A DNA stretch of 64,000 nt, from the NCBI RefSeq assembly GCF_002002885.1, contig NZ_CP019510.1, forward strand, positions 5,890,001 to 5,954,000. The letters are read 5' to 3'. The translations under genes were made by a program, and so were the position numbers. Below are positions 1-7,100 of this stretch, piece by piece. The stretch is from Janthinobacterium sp. LM6. GTDB lineage: Bacteria; Pseudomonadota; Gammaproteobacteria; Burkholderiales; Burkholderiaceae_D. Under the pieces are notes generated by a model. That model was not told where the DNA came from and did no database searches. It was given only the letters and a program-made list of their open reading frames with translations. The number at the start of each line of letters is the position of its first letter. Within the stretch, counting starts at the first letter, position 1.

Positions 1-218
1 ATCTGGTCGAAGCAAGCCCAGTTGCGGGCGGCGCGGCCGATGCCGCCGTAGACAACCAGGTGCTGCGGATTTTCCGCCACTTCCGGGTCCAGGTTGTTTT
101 GCAACATGCGGTAGGCCGCCTCGGCCTGCCAACTCTTGCAAGCCATGACCGTGCCGCGCGGCGCGCGGATGGTACGGCTGGCATCAAAGCGTGGATCGGT
201 GTCCATTGTGCTGTTCAT
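1..218 (-). CDS. hutU: urocanate hydratase, N-terminal part (runs off the left edge)
   Basis: Cytoplasmic NAD-dependent enzyme of histidine degradation that converts urocanate to imidazolonepropionate. Only the first 72 or so codons are present. They include an ARTVMACK-like region ([10 protein letters not shown]) and the highly conserved stretch [11 protein letters not shown] followed by [14 protein letters not shown], which is typical of the HutU N-terminus. The start ATG at 218 is preceded by GAGGAGA at good spacing; a second in-frame ATG lies four codons in. A strong promoter with a HutC-type palindrome lies 70-95 bases upstream. The rest of the gene is outside the window. Confidence 0.93.
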   Translation of the reverse strand, partial: MNSTMDTDPRFDASRTIRAPRGTVMACKSWQAEAAYRMLQNNLDPEVAENPQHLVVYGGIGRAARNWACFDQ

Positions 219-240
219 GCTGTCTCCTCGTAGGGTGCGA

Positions 241-271
241 GCGGGCGTATCTGGCCCGATACATGGCCCGC
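241..271 (-). other. hairpin in the hutU 5' untranslated region
   Basis: Inverted repeats GCGGGC/GCCCGC (241-246 and 266-271) and GTATC/GATAC (247-251 and 258-262) nest into one stem-loop between the predicted hutU transcription start and its ribosome binding site. This may be an mRNA structure or a second protein site. The pairing is visible; a role is inference. Confidence 0.4.
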
Positions 272-283
272 TCTGGTGCTCCC

Positions 284-312
284 AGCATAGGTTGTCTATA
301 CAACCAAGTCAA
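284..312 (-). promoter_or_regulatory. hutU sigma-70 promoter with HutC-like operator in the spacer
   Basis: Reading leftward, TTGACT (307-312) and TATGCT (284-289) are separated by exactly 17 bases. The spacer is filled by the perfect palindrome GGTTGT-ATAG-ACAACC (290-305). Its core TTGT-N4-ACAA agrees with the TGTATATACA-type operators reported for HutC. Binding there would block RNA polymerase directly. A hutC gene lies at 11191-11910 in this window. Confidence 0.75.
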
Positions 313-336
313 CAGGTTTTTGCAGCCGTCCAGCGC

Positions 337-2010
337 CTATTTTTTCTCGAACACGCGCTTGCCCGCCACCCACGTCTGCAGCACCTGCGTCTTGCCGATG
401 GCGGCTGGTAACACCTTGAACAGGTCCTGGTCGACGACGATGAAGTCCGCCCATTTGCCCGCTTCCAGCGTGCCGATGACCTTTTCCTGGTGCGCCGCCC
501 AGGCCGCGTCCACGGTGAAGCAGCGCAGCGCCTGCGTCACCGTCATCGCCTGCTGCGGATACCAGCCGCCGGCCGGGAACCCCTCGCTGTTTTGCCGCGT
601 GACGGCCGCGTGGATGCCTTCGAACGGGTTCGGCGACTCGATGGGGAAGTCCGATCCGCAGGCGATGCGCGAGCCCTGCTGGAGGAAGGTGCGCCACGCA
701 TACGCGCCCTTGATGCGCTCATGGCCCACGCGCTGCTCCGCCATGTTCTGGTCGGACGTGGCGTGCGTGGGCTGCATCGACGGCACGATGCCGAGAGCCT
801 TGAAACGGGGGATATCGCTCAATTGCACCACCTGCGCATGCTCCATGCGGTGGCGCAGGCCCGCGCTGCGGTATTGCGCGGTCAAGGCCTGGTAGCCGTC
901 GAGAATTTGATGGTTGCCCGCGTCGCCGATGGCGTGCACGTTCACCTGGTAGCCGGCGCGCATGGCCTTTTCCATCTTCGCGCGCATGGCGTCATCTTTG
1001 AAGAACAGCAGGCCGCTGGTGGTCGGATCGTCGCTGTACGGCGCCAGCAGGGCCGCGCCGCGGCTGCCCAGGGCGCCGTCGGACAGCAGTTTGACGGCGC
1101 GCAAGGCGTACATGTCGCGCGCATAGCTTTTTAATGGGCCGTTTTTCGACAGCGCGTCGAAGTCGTCCGTCGTGTCGGCAATCATGCCGTACACGCGCAC
1201 CGTCAGCTTGCCGTGGTCCACGTAGTCGCGGAACAGCCGGTCCTGCATCTGGCCGATGCCCGCATCGTGCACGCTGGTCAGGCCCGCCTGCGACAGCTGC
1301 GCCAGCGCGCCATCGAGGGCGGCGCGGTTTTCCACGTCGCCGGGCTTGGGCAGCACGGCATCCATCAAGTCCATGGCATTATCGACCAGCACACCGGTGG
1401 CATTGCCATCCGCATCGCGTTCTATCTTGCCGCCGGACGGGTCTTGTGTGGCGCGCGTGATGCCGGCCAGCGCCAGCGCGCGGCTGTTGGCCCAGCCCGC
1501 GTGGCCGTCGACGCGGCGCAGCCACACGGGCCGCGCGCTTTCCACCGCATCGAGCTCAAGCGCCGTGGGAAAGCGCCCCAGCCTCCAGATTTCCTGGTTC
1601 CAGCCATTGCCGACGATCCAGCTGCGCTCGGGGTGCGCACGGGCGAAGTCGCCCACGGCCTGCACGGCGGCCTGCAGCGACGCGGAACCGTACAGCATCA
1701 CGCCGCTGGCGATCGTCCCCAGGCCAAACACGTGGCCGTGCGCGTCGATCAGGCCCGGCAACACGGTCTTGCCCTGCACGTCGACATACGTGGCGCCCTT
1801 GGCCACCTTGCGTTTCACCTGCGCGGCGCTGCCGACGGCGAGCAGCTTGCCCGCGTCGTCAAACGCCAGCGCCGTAAAACGCACCACCTTGCCGTTTGCG
1901 TCGAGCGTGTAGCCGTTGGCGTTGTCGATGACGGTATCGGCGTGAGCGTGGCCAAGGGCGCCCAGGCAGGCGAGCGTGAGCAGGGTACGGCGCAAGGGCA
2001 GGGTCGGCAT
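337..2010 (-). CDS. exported amidohydrolase family 3 protein (YtcJ-like)
   Basis: Metal-dependent hydrolase of about 557 aa in the amidohydrolase family 3 (YtcJ) group; the substrate is unknown. A cleavable signal peptide (LRRTLLTLACLGALGHAHA) implies export. The family landmarks are GLIDAHGHVFGLG near residue 90, SVHDAG near 250, NVHAIGD near 360, MEHAQ near 390 and CGSDFPI near 460; these carry the metal-binding His and Asp residues. The first ATG (2016) sits directly against GGAG, so the second ATG at 2010, six bases from GGAG, is the better start. It lies downstream of hutU's 5' region in the same orientation but is transcribed separately. Confidence 0.85.
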   Translation of the reverse strand: MPTLPLRRTLLTLACLGALGHAHADTVIDNANGYTLDANGKVVRFTALAFDDAGKLLAVGSAAQVKRKVAKGATYVDVQGKTVLPGLIDAHGHVFGLGTIASGVMLYGSASLQAAVQAVGDFARAHPERSWIVGNGWNQEIWRLGRFPTALELDAVESARPVWLRRVDGHAGWANSRALALAGITRATQDPSGGKIERDADGNATGVLVDNAMDLMDAVLPKPGDVENRAALDGALAQLSQAGLTSVHDAGIGQMQDRLFRDYVDHGKLTVRVYGMIADTTDDFDALSKNGPLKSYARDMYALRAVKLLSDGALGSRGAALLAPYSDDPTTSGLLFFKDDAMRAKMEKAMRAGYQVNVHAIGDAGNHQILDGYQALTAQYRSAGLRHRMEHAQVVQLSDIPRFKALGIVPSMQPTHATSDQNMAEQRVGHERIKGAYAWRTFLQQGSRIACGSDFPIESPNPFEGIHAAVTRQNSEGFPAGGWYPQQAMTVTQALRCFTVDAAWAAHQEKVIGTLEAGKWADFIVVDQDLFKVLPAAIGKTQVLQTWVAGKRVFEKK

Positions 2011-2083
2011 TTCCATCTCCAGGTCTTTTAATTTAAGTCAATGAACGAAAAGACGAGTGTATAGAAATTGGCAAAATGGTCAA

Positions 2084-2698
2084 TCAGGCAGCAGATGATT
2101 GCCGCAGCATCAGCCAGTAATCGCAGCCCGTGACGGCTTCCGCGTAACGCCCCGCCACCACGAAGCCCAGGCGGCCGTAGAACGGCAGGCTGCGCTCGTT
2201 GTAGGTCTCCAGGAAGCACGCGGCACCCGCCGCATCGACGGCCGCCAGGCCAGGCGCCAGCACGGATGCGCCCAATCCCCGGCCCTGCGCGTCCGGGGCG
2301 ATGCCGGCGATCGACAGATACCAGGCCGCGCTCAAGTCGTGCGATGCCAGCGCATGCTCCATGTTTTCGACGATGGCCGAAAAGTGTGCAAAGCCGCGCT
2401 CACCCAGCAGCACGCGCAAGGCATCCTCGCGCTGCGCATAGGCGGCCTGGCGCTCGGCTGCCGGCGTATCCGTCGTCCAGATGGCGGCGCCATTGCACCC
2501 GTCATCAGCCAGGTCGACGCGGCCCGCCTGCCAGCCTTCGGCCAGCGCCAGCGCAAAATACGCTTCCAGCATGGCCAGCCGCGCCGCTTCGTCGTCGCCG
2601 CAGGCCACCGTGACGGCGCGGTAAAACGGGTCGCCGATCAGGGCGGCGGCCAGGCTGCGGGCGGCTTGCGATGCTTGAGTATGGGGTGCGCTGGACAT
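2084..2698 (-). CDS. GNAT family N-acetyltransferase
   Basis: A 204-aa cytosolic acetyl-CoA-dependent acyltransferase of unknown substrate. The acetyl-CoA loop is seen as GIAPDAQGRGLGASVL around residue 135, followed by FLETYNERSLPFYGRLGF, the classic C-terminal motif B of GNAT enzymes. The N-terminal half resembles the 'YARAE' type of GNATs, with a long helical insert. The start ATG is preceded by AAAGAGA. It is a single gene, separated by about 70 bases from the amidohydrolase in the same direction. Confidence 0.8.
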   Translation of the reverse strand: MSSAPHTQASQAARSLAAALIGDPFYRAVTVACGDDEAARLAMLEAYFALALAEGWQAGRVDLADDGCNGAAIWTTDTPAAERQAAYAQREDALRVLLGERGFAHFSAIVENMEHALASHDLSAAWYLSIAGIAPDAQGRGLGASVLAPGLAAVDAAGAACFLETYNERSLPFYGRLGFVVAGRYAEAVTGCDYWLMLRQSSAA

Positions 2699-2826
2699 GG
2701 ATTCTCTTTCTTTTCATCGTAACGTGGAAACGCCGGGCATCTTAACGCAAGCGCACACCCCTTGCGCCCAGTCAATACCATCCCGCCCCCGCTGGCTTAG
2801 GCTGAGGTTTTAAGGCGGAGCGCGCC

Positions 2827-3894
2827 ATGGCCAGGCACCATGTCATCAGCACCACCGCGTGCGACGTGTTCTTCAAGCTCGTGGCCCACCAGAAGAAAAG
2901 CCTGGGCGCGCGCTTCGACAGCATGATCGTCACCTTCAGCGCCGACGGCCGGCCCGTGCTGGGCGCCGCCCTGCGCAACGCGACAAGCGGCTGCGAGCTG
3001 CACCGCCTGGCCGGCCAGCCCGACGAATGCTGGTGCTGCGGCTACGACGAACAGCTGGAATTCGTCTCGCAAAACAAGGTGCCGCTGGCGCACGCCGACT
3101 ACCGGCTCACCTTGAGCAATGGGGAAACGTGGACGGGGACGACGGATGCGAAGGGACGCACGGGGCGCGTGGCCAGCAAGCGGGAAGAGCAAATCACGAC
3201 GGTGGAATTTTTCCCACAAGAAGACAGCCTTCCCTGCTGCTCTGCTGCACCAGACCCAGTGGCTTCGACGGCGATCATAGTGGAGCTACAAGACGTAAAA
3301 ACGACCGACAAGGATCTCGATACATCAGTAAAACAGGTAAAAATCGATAGCATGGCTCGCCCGCTTACCCAGGGTGAAATAGACATGGCATGGATGATTT
3401 TCGAGGATGCCGTCGACTATAGCAAAGTCAAAATTCACAAGAGGCCTTATCTATGGCTGTTCCAACCAAAAAACACTGCCATGACACCCAATGGGGAAAT
3501 GTACTTTCATGAGTCGAGATTTCTGGACGATTTTTCTAGTACTGATAGGATCCGGCGCCGTTGGTTCATTCACGAAATGGTCCATGTTTGGCAGTATCAA
3601 CTGAGATACCCGGTGGCAATGCGGGGCGCATTCAGAATTGGGTTGGACTATAACTATGAGCTCAGCCACACAAAAAGACTAGCTGACTACAACATGGAAG
3701 CACAAGGGGATCTACTGGCTGACTACTATGCGTTAAAGTATTTGAAGCATCCTCCAACGATGCAACAGGAGCAATATGCCAATGACCAAGCACTATACGA
3801 AGAAGTACTCAGTGACTTTTTCACAGACAGAAAAAGCGAAAAAAATTTACCTGGCGGCAATATCGAGCGTACTCCTCTCGTCGATATCCCTTGA
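2827..3894 (+). CDS. candidate type VI secretion effector: N-terminal adaptor plus zincin-like metalloprotease domain ('vgr related')
   Basis: A 355-aa protein without a signal peptide. Residues 1-135 form a delivery-type module ending in a transthyretin-like segment (YRLTLSNGETWTGTTDAKG) of the kind appended to VgrG, PAAR and T6SS cargo proteins. After a linker, residues 175-310 match the 'vgr related protein' zincin family as I remember it: RPLTQGEI, FQPKN, then the zinc motif HEMVHVWQYQ (His249, Glu250, His253) and NMEAQGDLLADYY with Glu291 as probable third ligand. RBS GGAG lies six bases before the ATG. GC drops from 38/60 (2881-2940) to 25/60 (3421-3480), suggesting a transplanted toxin half. 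Five exported paralogues follow. No vgrG, hcp or paar gene is in the window, so secretion by T6SS is inference. Confidence 0.65.
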   Translation: MARHHVISTTACDVFFKLVAHQKKSLGARFDSMIVTFSADGRPVLGAALRNATSGCELHRLAGQPDECWCCGYDEQLEFVSQNKVPLAHADYRLTLSNGETWTGTTDAKGRTGRVASKREEQITTVEFFPQEDSLPCCSAAPDPVASTAIIVELQDVKTTDKDLDTSVKQVKIDSMARPLTQGEIDMAWMIFEDAVDYSKVKIHKRPYLWLFQPKNTAMTPNGEMYFHESRFLDDFSSTDRIRRRWFIHEMVHVWQYQLRYPVAMRGAFRIGLDYNYELSHTKRLADYNMEAQGDLLADYYALKYLKHPPTMQQEQYANDQALYEEVLSDFFTDRKSEKNLPGGNIERTPLVDIP

Positions 3895-4348
3895 AGTATC
3901 CGCAAGATCGCGCATCGCCGACGCAGAAGTAAGTTCGGTTGACGGCGTACCGTGTTTCACAATCTCACAGAAGGAAGAAAAGCGTAACGGCCAGCCACTC
4001 CTGGGAGCACTCAGCATTTCAGACCTGTCAGAAAAGCCCGCCGTTGGTGTGTGGAGTTTTTATATGACTGGTGGAAAAAAAGTACCGCTCTCGTCAAAAA
4101 GCTGCCTTCGGTATGGTGATCTTCCCCAAGGAGCGAACGGCATGCCCGCCCCTGAACTGCAAACAGGACGGGTCTACAGCATTTTCCTCAATGGAAGACC
4201 AAATGATCCTGCAGACCCTACCTATGGCTACATGGGAAAGTTTTGCATAGTAGCCACATCCACTGGTGAACGAAAAATCATCGCCATTGGCAGCGACACG
4301 CCAGCGTGGAAACAGGATAGTTGCCCGGAGCATTCGCTCATCAGATAG
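3776..4348 (+). CDS. exported immunity-like protein, tandem copy 1 of 5
   Basis: A protein of about 190 aa with a signal peptide (AAISSVLLSSISLEVSA) and a periplasmic domain shared with the next four genes. Landmarks are SRIADAE, GVPCFTI, KEEKRNG, WSF, SCLRYG, VFLNG-like IFLNGRPNDP, GKFC and CP. Its four conserved cysteines (PCF, SCL, KFC, SCP) predict two disulfides. The pattern resembles the 'putative T6SS immunity periplasmic lipoprotein' family, but there is no lipobox. AGGAG stands four bases before ATG 3776, which lies 119 bases inside the effector gene; GTG 3812 is an alternative. No start outside the overlap would keep the signal peptide, so the two genes really overlap. Immunity function is inferred from position and export. 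Confidence 0.62.
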   Translation: MPMTKHYTKKYSVTFSQTEKAKKIYLAAISSVLLSSISLEVSARSRIADAEVSSVDGVPCFTISQKEEKRNGQPLLGALSISDLSEKPAVGVWSFYMTGGKKVPLSSKSCLRYGDLPQGANGMPAPELQTGRVYSIFLNGRPNDPADPTYGYMGKFCIVATSTGERKIIAIGSDTPAWKQDSCPEHSLIR

Positions 4349-4361
4349 TGCAAGGATCGCC

Positions 4362-4859
4362 ATGCCATATCGTCACACACTGTTATTCCTGCTTGCCGCC
4401 TTGACGAGCATCAATGCCTCGGCGTGGTCGCGCATCGCTGATGCCCACATTCACTCTGTCAACGGCATACCGTGCTTCTCCATTACAAAAAAGGAAGAGG
4501 CGCGCAATGGCCTGCCATTTCTTGGCGCACTCATGGTTTCAGACATGTCCGTGCAACCGGTAAAAGAAGTATGGGGATTCTCCCTACCGCCAGACATGGC
4601 GTTACCCATCCGTGCCAGCACATGCATCCGCTATGGAAACCTGCCTACCGGCGCGACGGGCATACGCGCTGAAAAACTGATGCCCGGGCATTTTTATCAT
4701 GTGTTCCTGAATGGCAGCCCCAAAGACCCATCCGATCCAACCTATGGCTATCAAGGAAAATTCTGCGTGAGAGCTACGGCGGATGGCGGTCAGCAAATCA
4801 TTCCAATTAACAGCGACATGCAGGCCTGGATCGATGAAGTTTGCCCAACGCCCCGTTAG
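4362..4859 (+). CDS. exported immunity-like protein, tandem copy 2 of 5
   Basis: A 165-aa paralogue of copy 1. The signal peptide is HTLLFLLAALTSINASA, followed by WSRIADAH, IPCFSITKKEEARNG, TCIRYG, VFLNGSPKDP, GYQGKFC and MQAWIDEVCP, with the four conserved cysteines intact. The start ATG 4362 is preceded by AAGGA six bases away and follows the stop of copy 1 by 13 bases. It is most like copy 4 in its signal peptide and in the GGQQ(I/V)IPI segment, suggesting alternating duplication. Periplasmic immunity is inferred. Confidence 0.65.
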   Translation: MPYRHTLLFLLAALTSINASAWSRIADAHIHSVNGIPCFSITKKEEARNGLPFLGALMVSDMSVQPVKEVWGFSLPPDMALPIRASTCIRYGNLPTGATGIRAEKLMPGHFYHVFLNGSPKDPSDPTYGYQGKFCVRATADGGQQIIPINSDMQAWIDEVCPTPR

Positions 4860-5358
4860 CATCAATCAAACGCTGCTCATACTGCTCGCGTTCACGAGCA
4901 TGAACAGCGACGCGCGATCACGCATGGCCGATGCCGAAGTTACCTCGATCAATGGCGTGCCCTGCTTTAGCATTTCCAAACAGGAAGAGAGGCGCGACGG
5001 CCAGCCCTTCCTCGGCGCCTTGAGCGTGTCCGACGTGACGGTCAAGCCAACGACGGAAATATGGGGGTTTCTCATGACGGACGGTAAGAAAGTTCCGCTG
5101 TCTTCAACAAATTGCATTCCCTATGGGAATATTCCGGCACATGCCGACGCCGTGCCCGCGCCTGAATTGAAGACCGGCAGCGTGTACGAGGTATTTCTGA
5201 ATGGCAGGCCAGCCGATCCTGCCGATTCAACCAATGGATATGTGGCAAAGTTCTGTCTCGCACAGCAGGTCTCTGCCAAGCCACGCCTCGTCGTCATCAA
5301 AAGCGATACACAGGCCTGGATGGATGATACGTGCCCAGCCAGAAATTCTTCCCGATAG
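4834..5358 (+). CDS. exported immunity-like protein, tandem copy 3 of 5
   Basis: A 174-aa paralogue starting inside copy 2 (26-base overlap), with the signal segment SINQTLLILLAFTSMNSDA, then RSRMADAEV, GVPCFSISKQEERRDG, NCIPYG, VFLNGRPADPAD, VAKFC and TQAWMDDTCP. All four cysteines are present. It shares 'TDGKKVPLSS' and 'APELKTG' with copy 1 rather than copies 2 and 4, so copies 1 and 3 form one subgroup. The overlap implies translational coupling. Confidence 0.63.
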   Translation: MKFAQRPVSINQTLLILLAFTSMNSDARSRMADAEVTSINGVPCFSISKQEERRDGQPFLGALSVSDVTVKPTTEIWGFLMTDGKKVPLSSTNCIPYGNIPAHADAVPAPELKTGSVYEVFLNGRPADPADSTNGYVAKFCLAQQVSAKPRLVVIKSDTQAWMDDTCPARNSSR

Positions 5359-5371
5359 CGCAAGGCATGCC

Positions 5372-5887
5372 ATGAATCATCGCCACCTTATTCTTTGTCT
5401 GCTGGCGACCTTGACGAGCATGGATGCCTCGGCGTGGTCGCGCATGGCCGAAGCCGAGATTAGCTCATTCAAAGGCATACCATGCTTTACCATTTCAAAA
5501 AAAGAAGAACGCCGCAATGGAACGCCAATGCTGGGCGCACTCATGGTTTACGATATCTCCATAAAGCCGCCTGTAGAGGTCTGGTCCTTCATTCTCCCTG
5601 GAGCGACGACCCTCCCCATGCATGCAAAAATCTGCTATTTGTATGGCCAAGTACCAGCAGGAGCCGAATCGACTGCCGCGACGATGTTGAAAACAGGCAG
5701 GATGTACAGCGTCTTCTTGAATGGCAGGCCGGATGACCCGTCTGACTCGACCCGTGGCTATAAAGGAAAATTCTGTCTCATCGCGACAGCTAACGGTGGT
5801 CAACAGGTCATTCCCATCAAGCGCGATATGCAGGCCTGGATAGATGAAATTTGCCCGGCAAACACCCCGGCACAAAAAGGCCAATAA
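5372..5887 (+). CDS. exported immunity-like protein, tandem copy 4 of 5
   Basis: A 171-aa paralogue with the signal peptide HLILCLLATLTSMDASA, followed by WSRMAEAE, IPCFTISKKEERRNG, ICYLYG, VFLNGRPDDPSD, GYKGKFC and MQAWIDEICP. The four conserved cysteines are kept. AAGG precedes ATG 5372. The stop TAA shares its last base with the ATG of copy 5 (TAATG), so copies 4 and 5 are translationally coupled. Function inferred as for the other copies. Confidence 0.65.
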   Translation: MNHRHLILCLLATLTSMDASAWSRMAEAEISSFKGIPCFTISKKEERRNGTPMLGALMVYDISIKPPVEVWSFILPGATTLPMHAKICYLYGQVPAGAESTAATMLKTGRMYSVFLNGRPDDPSDSTRGYKGKFCLIATANGGQQVIPIKRDMQAWIDEICPANTPAQKGQ

Positions 5888-6546
5888 TGCCCATCTGCCA
5901 CAAGAGCCTATTGGTACTCGCCTTGATGACCTGCATGAGTGCCTCGGCCACCTCCCGCATGGCATATGCGGAAGTACAGCTAAAAAATGGCATTCCCTGT
6001 TTCACCATTTCGCAAAAAGAAGAAGCACGCAACGGGCTTCCGCAGATTAGTGCGGTCGTACTGACAGATGTATCCGCCAAGCCTGCAGTCAAAGTATGGT
6101 CTTTTCTTTTACCGGGCACAGCAACTATCCCTGTGCATGCCAAGTCCTGCCTTTTGTATGGGCTTGCTCCAGCAACGGCAGAGGTCAAGCCACCCAAAGC
6201 TCCGCCGCTGAAAACGGGGCGCATGTATGACGTCTTCCTGAACGGTGGGCCAGCCGATCCTTCAGATCCTACTCGCGGTTACGTGGGGAAATTTTGCTTA
6301 ATCACCAGCATCTCCGGGGAGCGCAAGATTCTTCGTATCGACAGCGATAGCCAAGCCTGGATAGATGAAATCTGCCCCGTTCAGAAATATGAAAAACATG
6401 ATGTCCTTGCAGCGGAATCCCCTGTTCATACTGCTCATGTTCCTCGGCCTGCATGCCTGTGCGGGCAAGTTTTTCCTGATCCCCGGCGCCTCAGGTCGTC
6501 CCAAGATCACTGCTGTCAGCAGGGACGCCCCGGCATGGATTGCTGA
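5887..6546 (+). CDS. exported immunity-like protein, tandem copy 5 of 5, with abnormal C-terminal extension
   Basis: A 219-aa paralogue. The signal peptide is KSLLVLALMTCMSASA, followed by TSRMAYAE, IPCFTISQKEEARNG, SCLLYG, VFLNGGPADPSD, GYVGKFC and SQAWIDEICP. Copies 1-4 stop 3-11 residues after the final CP. Here the frame stays open for about 55 more residues of unrelated, Cys- and Pro-rich sequence. This tail is simply the out-of-frame reading of the deleted sixth copy behind it. Loss of the native stop is the likeliest explanation; whether the extended protein folds is unknown. Confidence 0.6.
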   Translation: MPICHKSLLVLALMTCMSASATSRMAYAEVQLKNGIPCFTISQKEEARNGLPQISAVVLTDVSAKPAVKVWSFLLPGTATIPVHAKSCLLYGLAPATAEVKPPKAPPLKTGRMYDVFLNGGPADPSDPTRGYVGKFCLITSISGERKILRIDSDSQAWIDEICPVQKYEKHDVLAAESPVHTAHVPRPACLCGQVFPDPRRLRSSQDHCCQQGRPGMDC

Positions 6547-6667
6547 ACTCTACCCCGGCCAGCCATCGCTACGATCATTATCCCGCTCCGTATCGAATGC
6601 TGCAGCATGGCTATTTGCGTATGCGCAATACACTTTTTCCATTCCGCATAAGAATATCCATAAGTAA
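6389..6667 (+). pseudogene. internally deleted sixth copy of the immunity-like family
   Basis: The 92-codon frame starts with a family-type signal peptide (LFILLMFLGLHAC) and jumps straight to the family's C-terminal block: AGKFFLIPGASGRPKI, then SRDAPAWIAELYP. This corresponds to the GKFC and QAWIDEICP blocks of the intact copies. About 110 residues between them, including the PCF and YG blocks, are missing without a frameshift. All four conserved cysteines are gone: two by the deletion, one Cys to Phe in GKFF, one Cys to Tyr in ELYP. A further 30 unrelated residues follow. It overlaps copy 5 in another frame by 158 bases. Confidence 0.6.
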
Positions 6668-6688
6668 GCCGATCCATAAGGAAGCGCT

Positions 6689-7099
6689 TTGGAATATCGA
6701 TACAAGGGCGACTTGAACGATCTGCAAGGTCATGACCCGGTGGGAACAGGCGAATGCGTCGCGCTCGTGCAAGCGTACGCCCAAGCCCCCCGCACCATCC
6801 ATTGGCGTCCAGGCCAGCACGTCCTGGACGCCGGGTATATCGCACCGGGGACTGCCATCGCCACGTTTTCCAGTCCGACCGCCGCTTTTCAACCCACGCA
6901 TGGCAACCACGCAGCCCTGTTCATGTATGCGGGTCCGAAAGACCCTGCCTCGAATCGCCCCAAATACATCGTGGTGATGGATCAGTGGCAAGGGCGCCGG
7001 GTAAAGTCGCGTCGTATCGACTACTACAGTCCCGAAGTTGCCAAGGCAAGGCGCATCCTGGACTCAGATAATGCCGCCGCGTTCTATGTGATTCATTAA
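6689..7099 (+). CDS. BPSL0067 family protein (NlpC/P60-like amidase, candidate T6SS effector)
   Basis: A 136-aa protein without a signal peptide. It follows the BPSL0067 pattern: GTGECVALVQAYA (the Cys is the likely nucleophile), PGTAIATF, HGNHAALFMY (likely catalytic His) and VVMDQWQG. The fold is that of NlpC/P60 cysteine peptidases, which cut peptidoglycan cross-peptides; members occur as T6SS cargo. The start is an unusual TTG at 6689, preceded by AAGGA. No ATG upstream in frame gives the motif-bearing protein. The next gene, one base after the stop, is an exported STY0301-like protein, as expected for an effector/immunity pair. Confidence 0.75.
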   Translation: MEYRYKGDLNDLQGHDPVGTGECVALVQAYAQAPRTIHWRPGQHVLDAGYIAPGTAIATFSSPTAAFQPTHGNHAALFMYAGPKDPASNRPKYIVVMDQWQGRRVKSRRIDYYSPEVAKARRILDSDNAAAFYVIH

Positions 7100-7100
7100 C

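Noticed and set aside
6516..6991. Leftward frames across the end of the array and the BPSL0067 gene
   Set aside because: The opposite strand carries the conserved amidase motifs; these frames have no ribosome sites or recognisable sequence.
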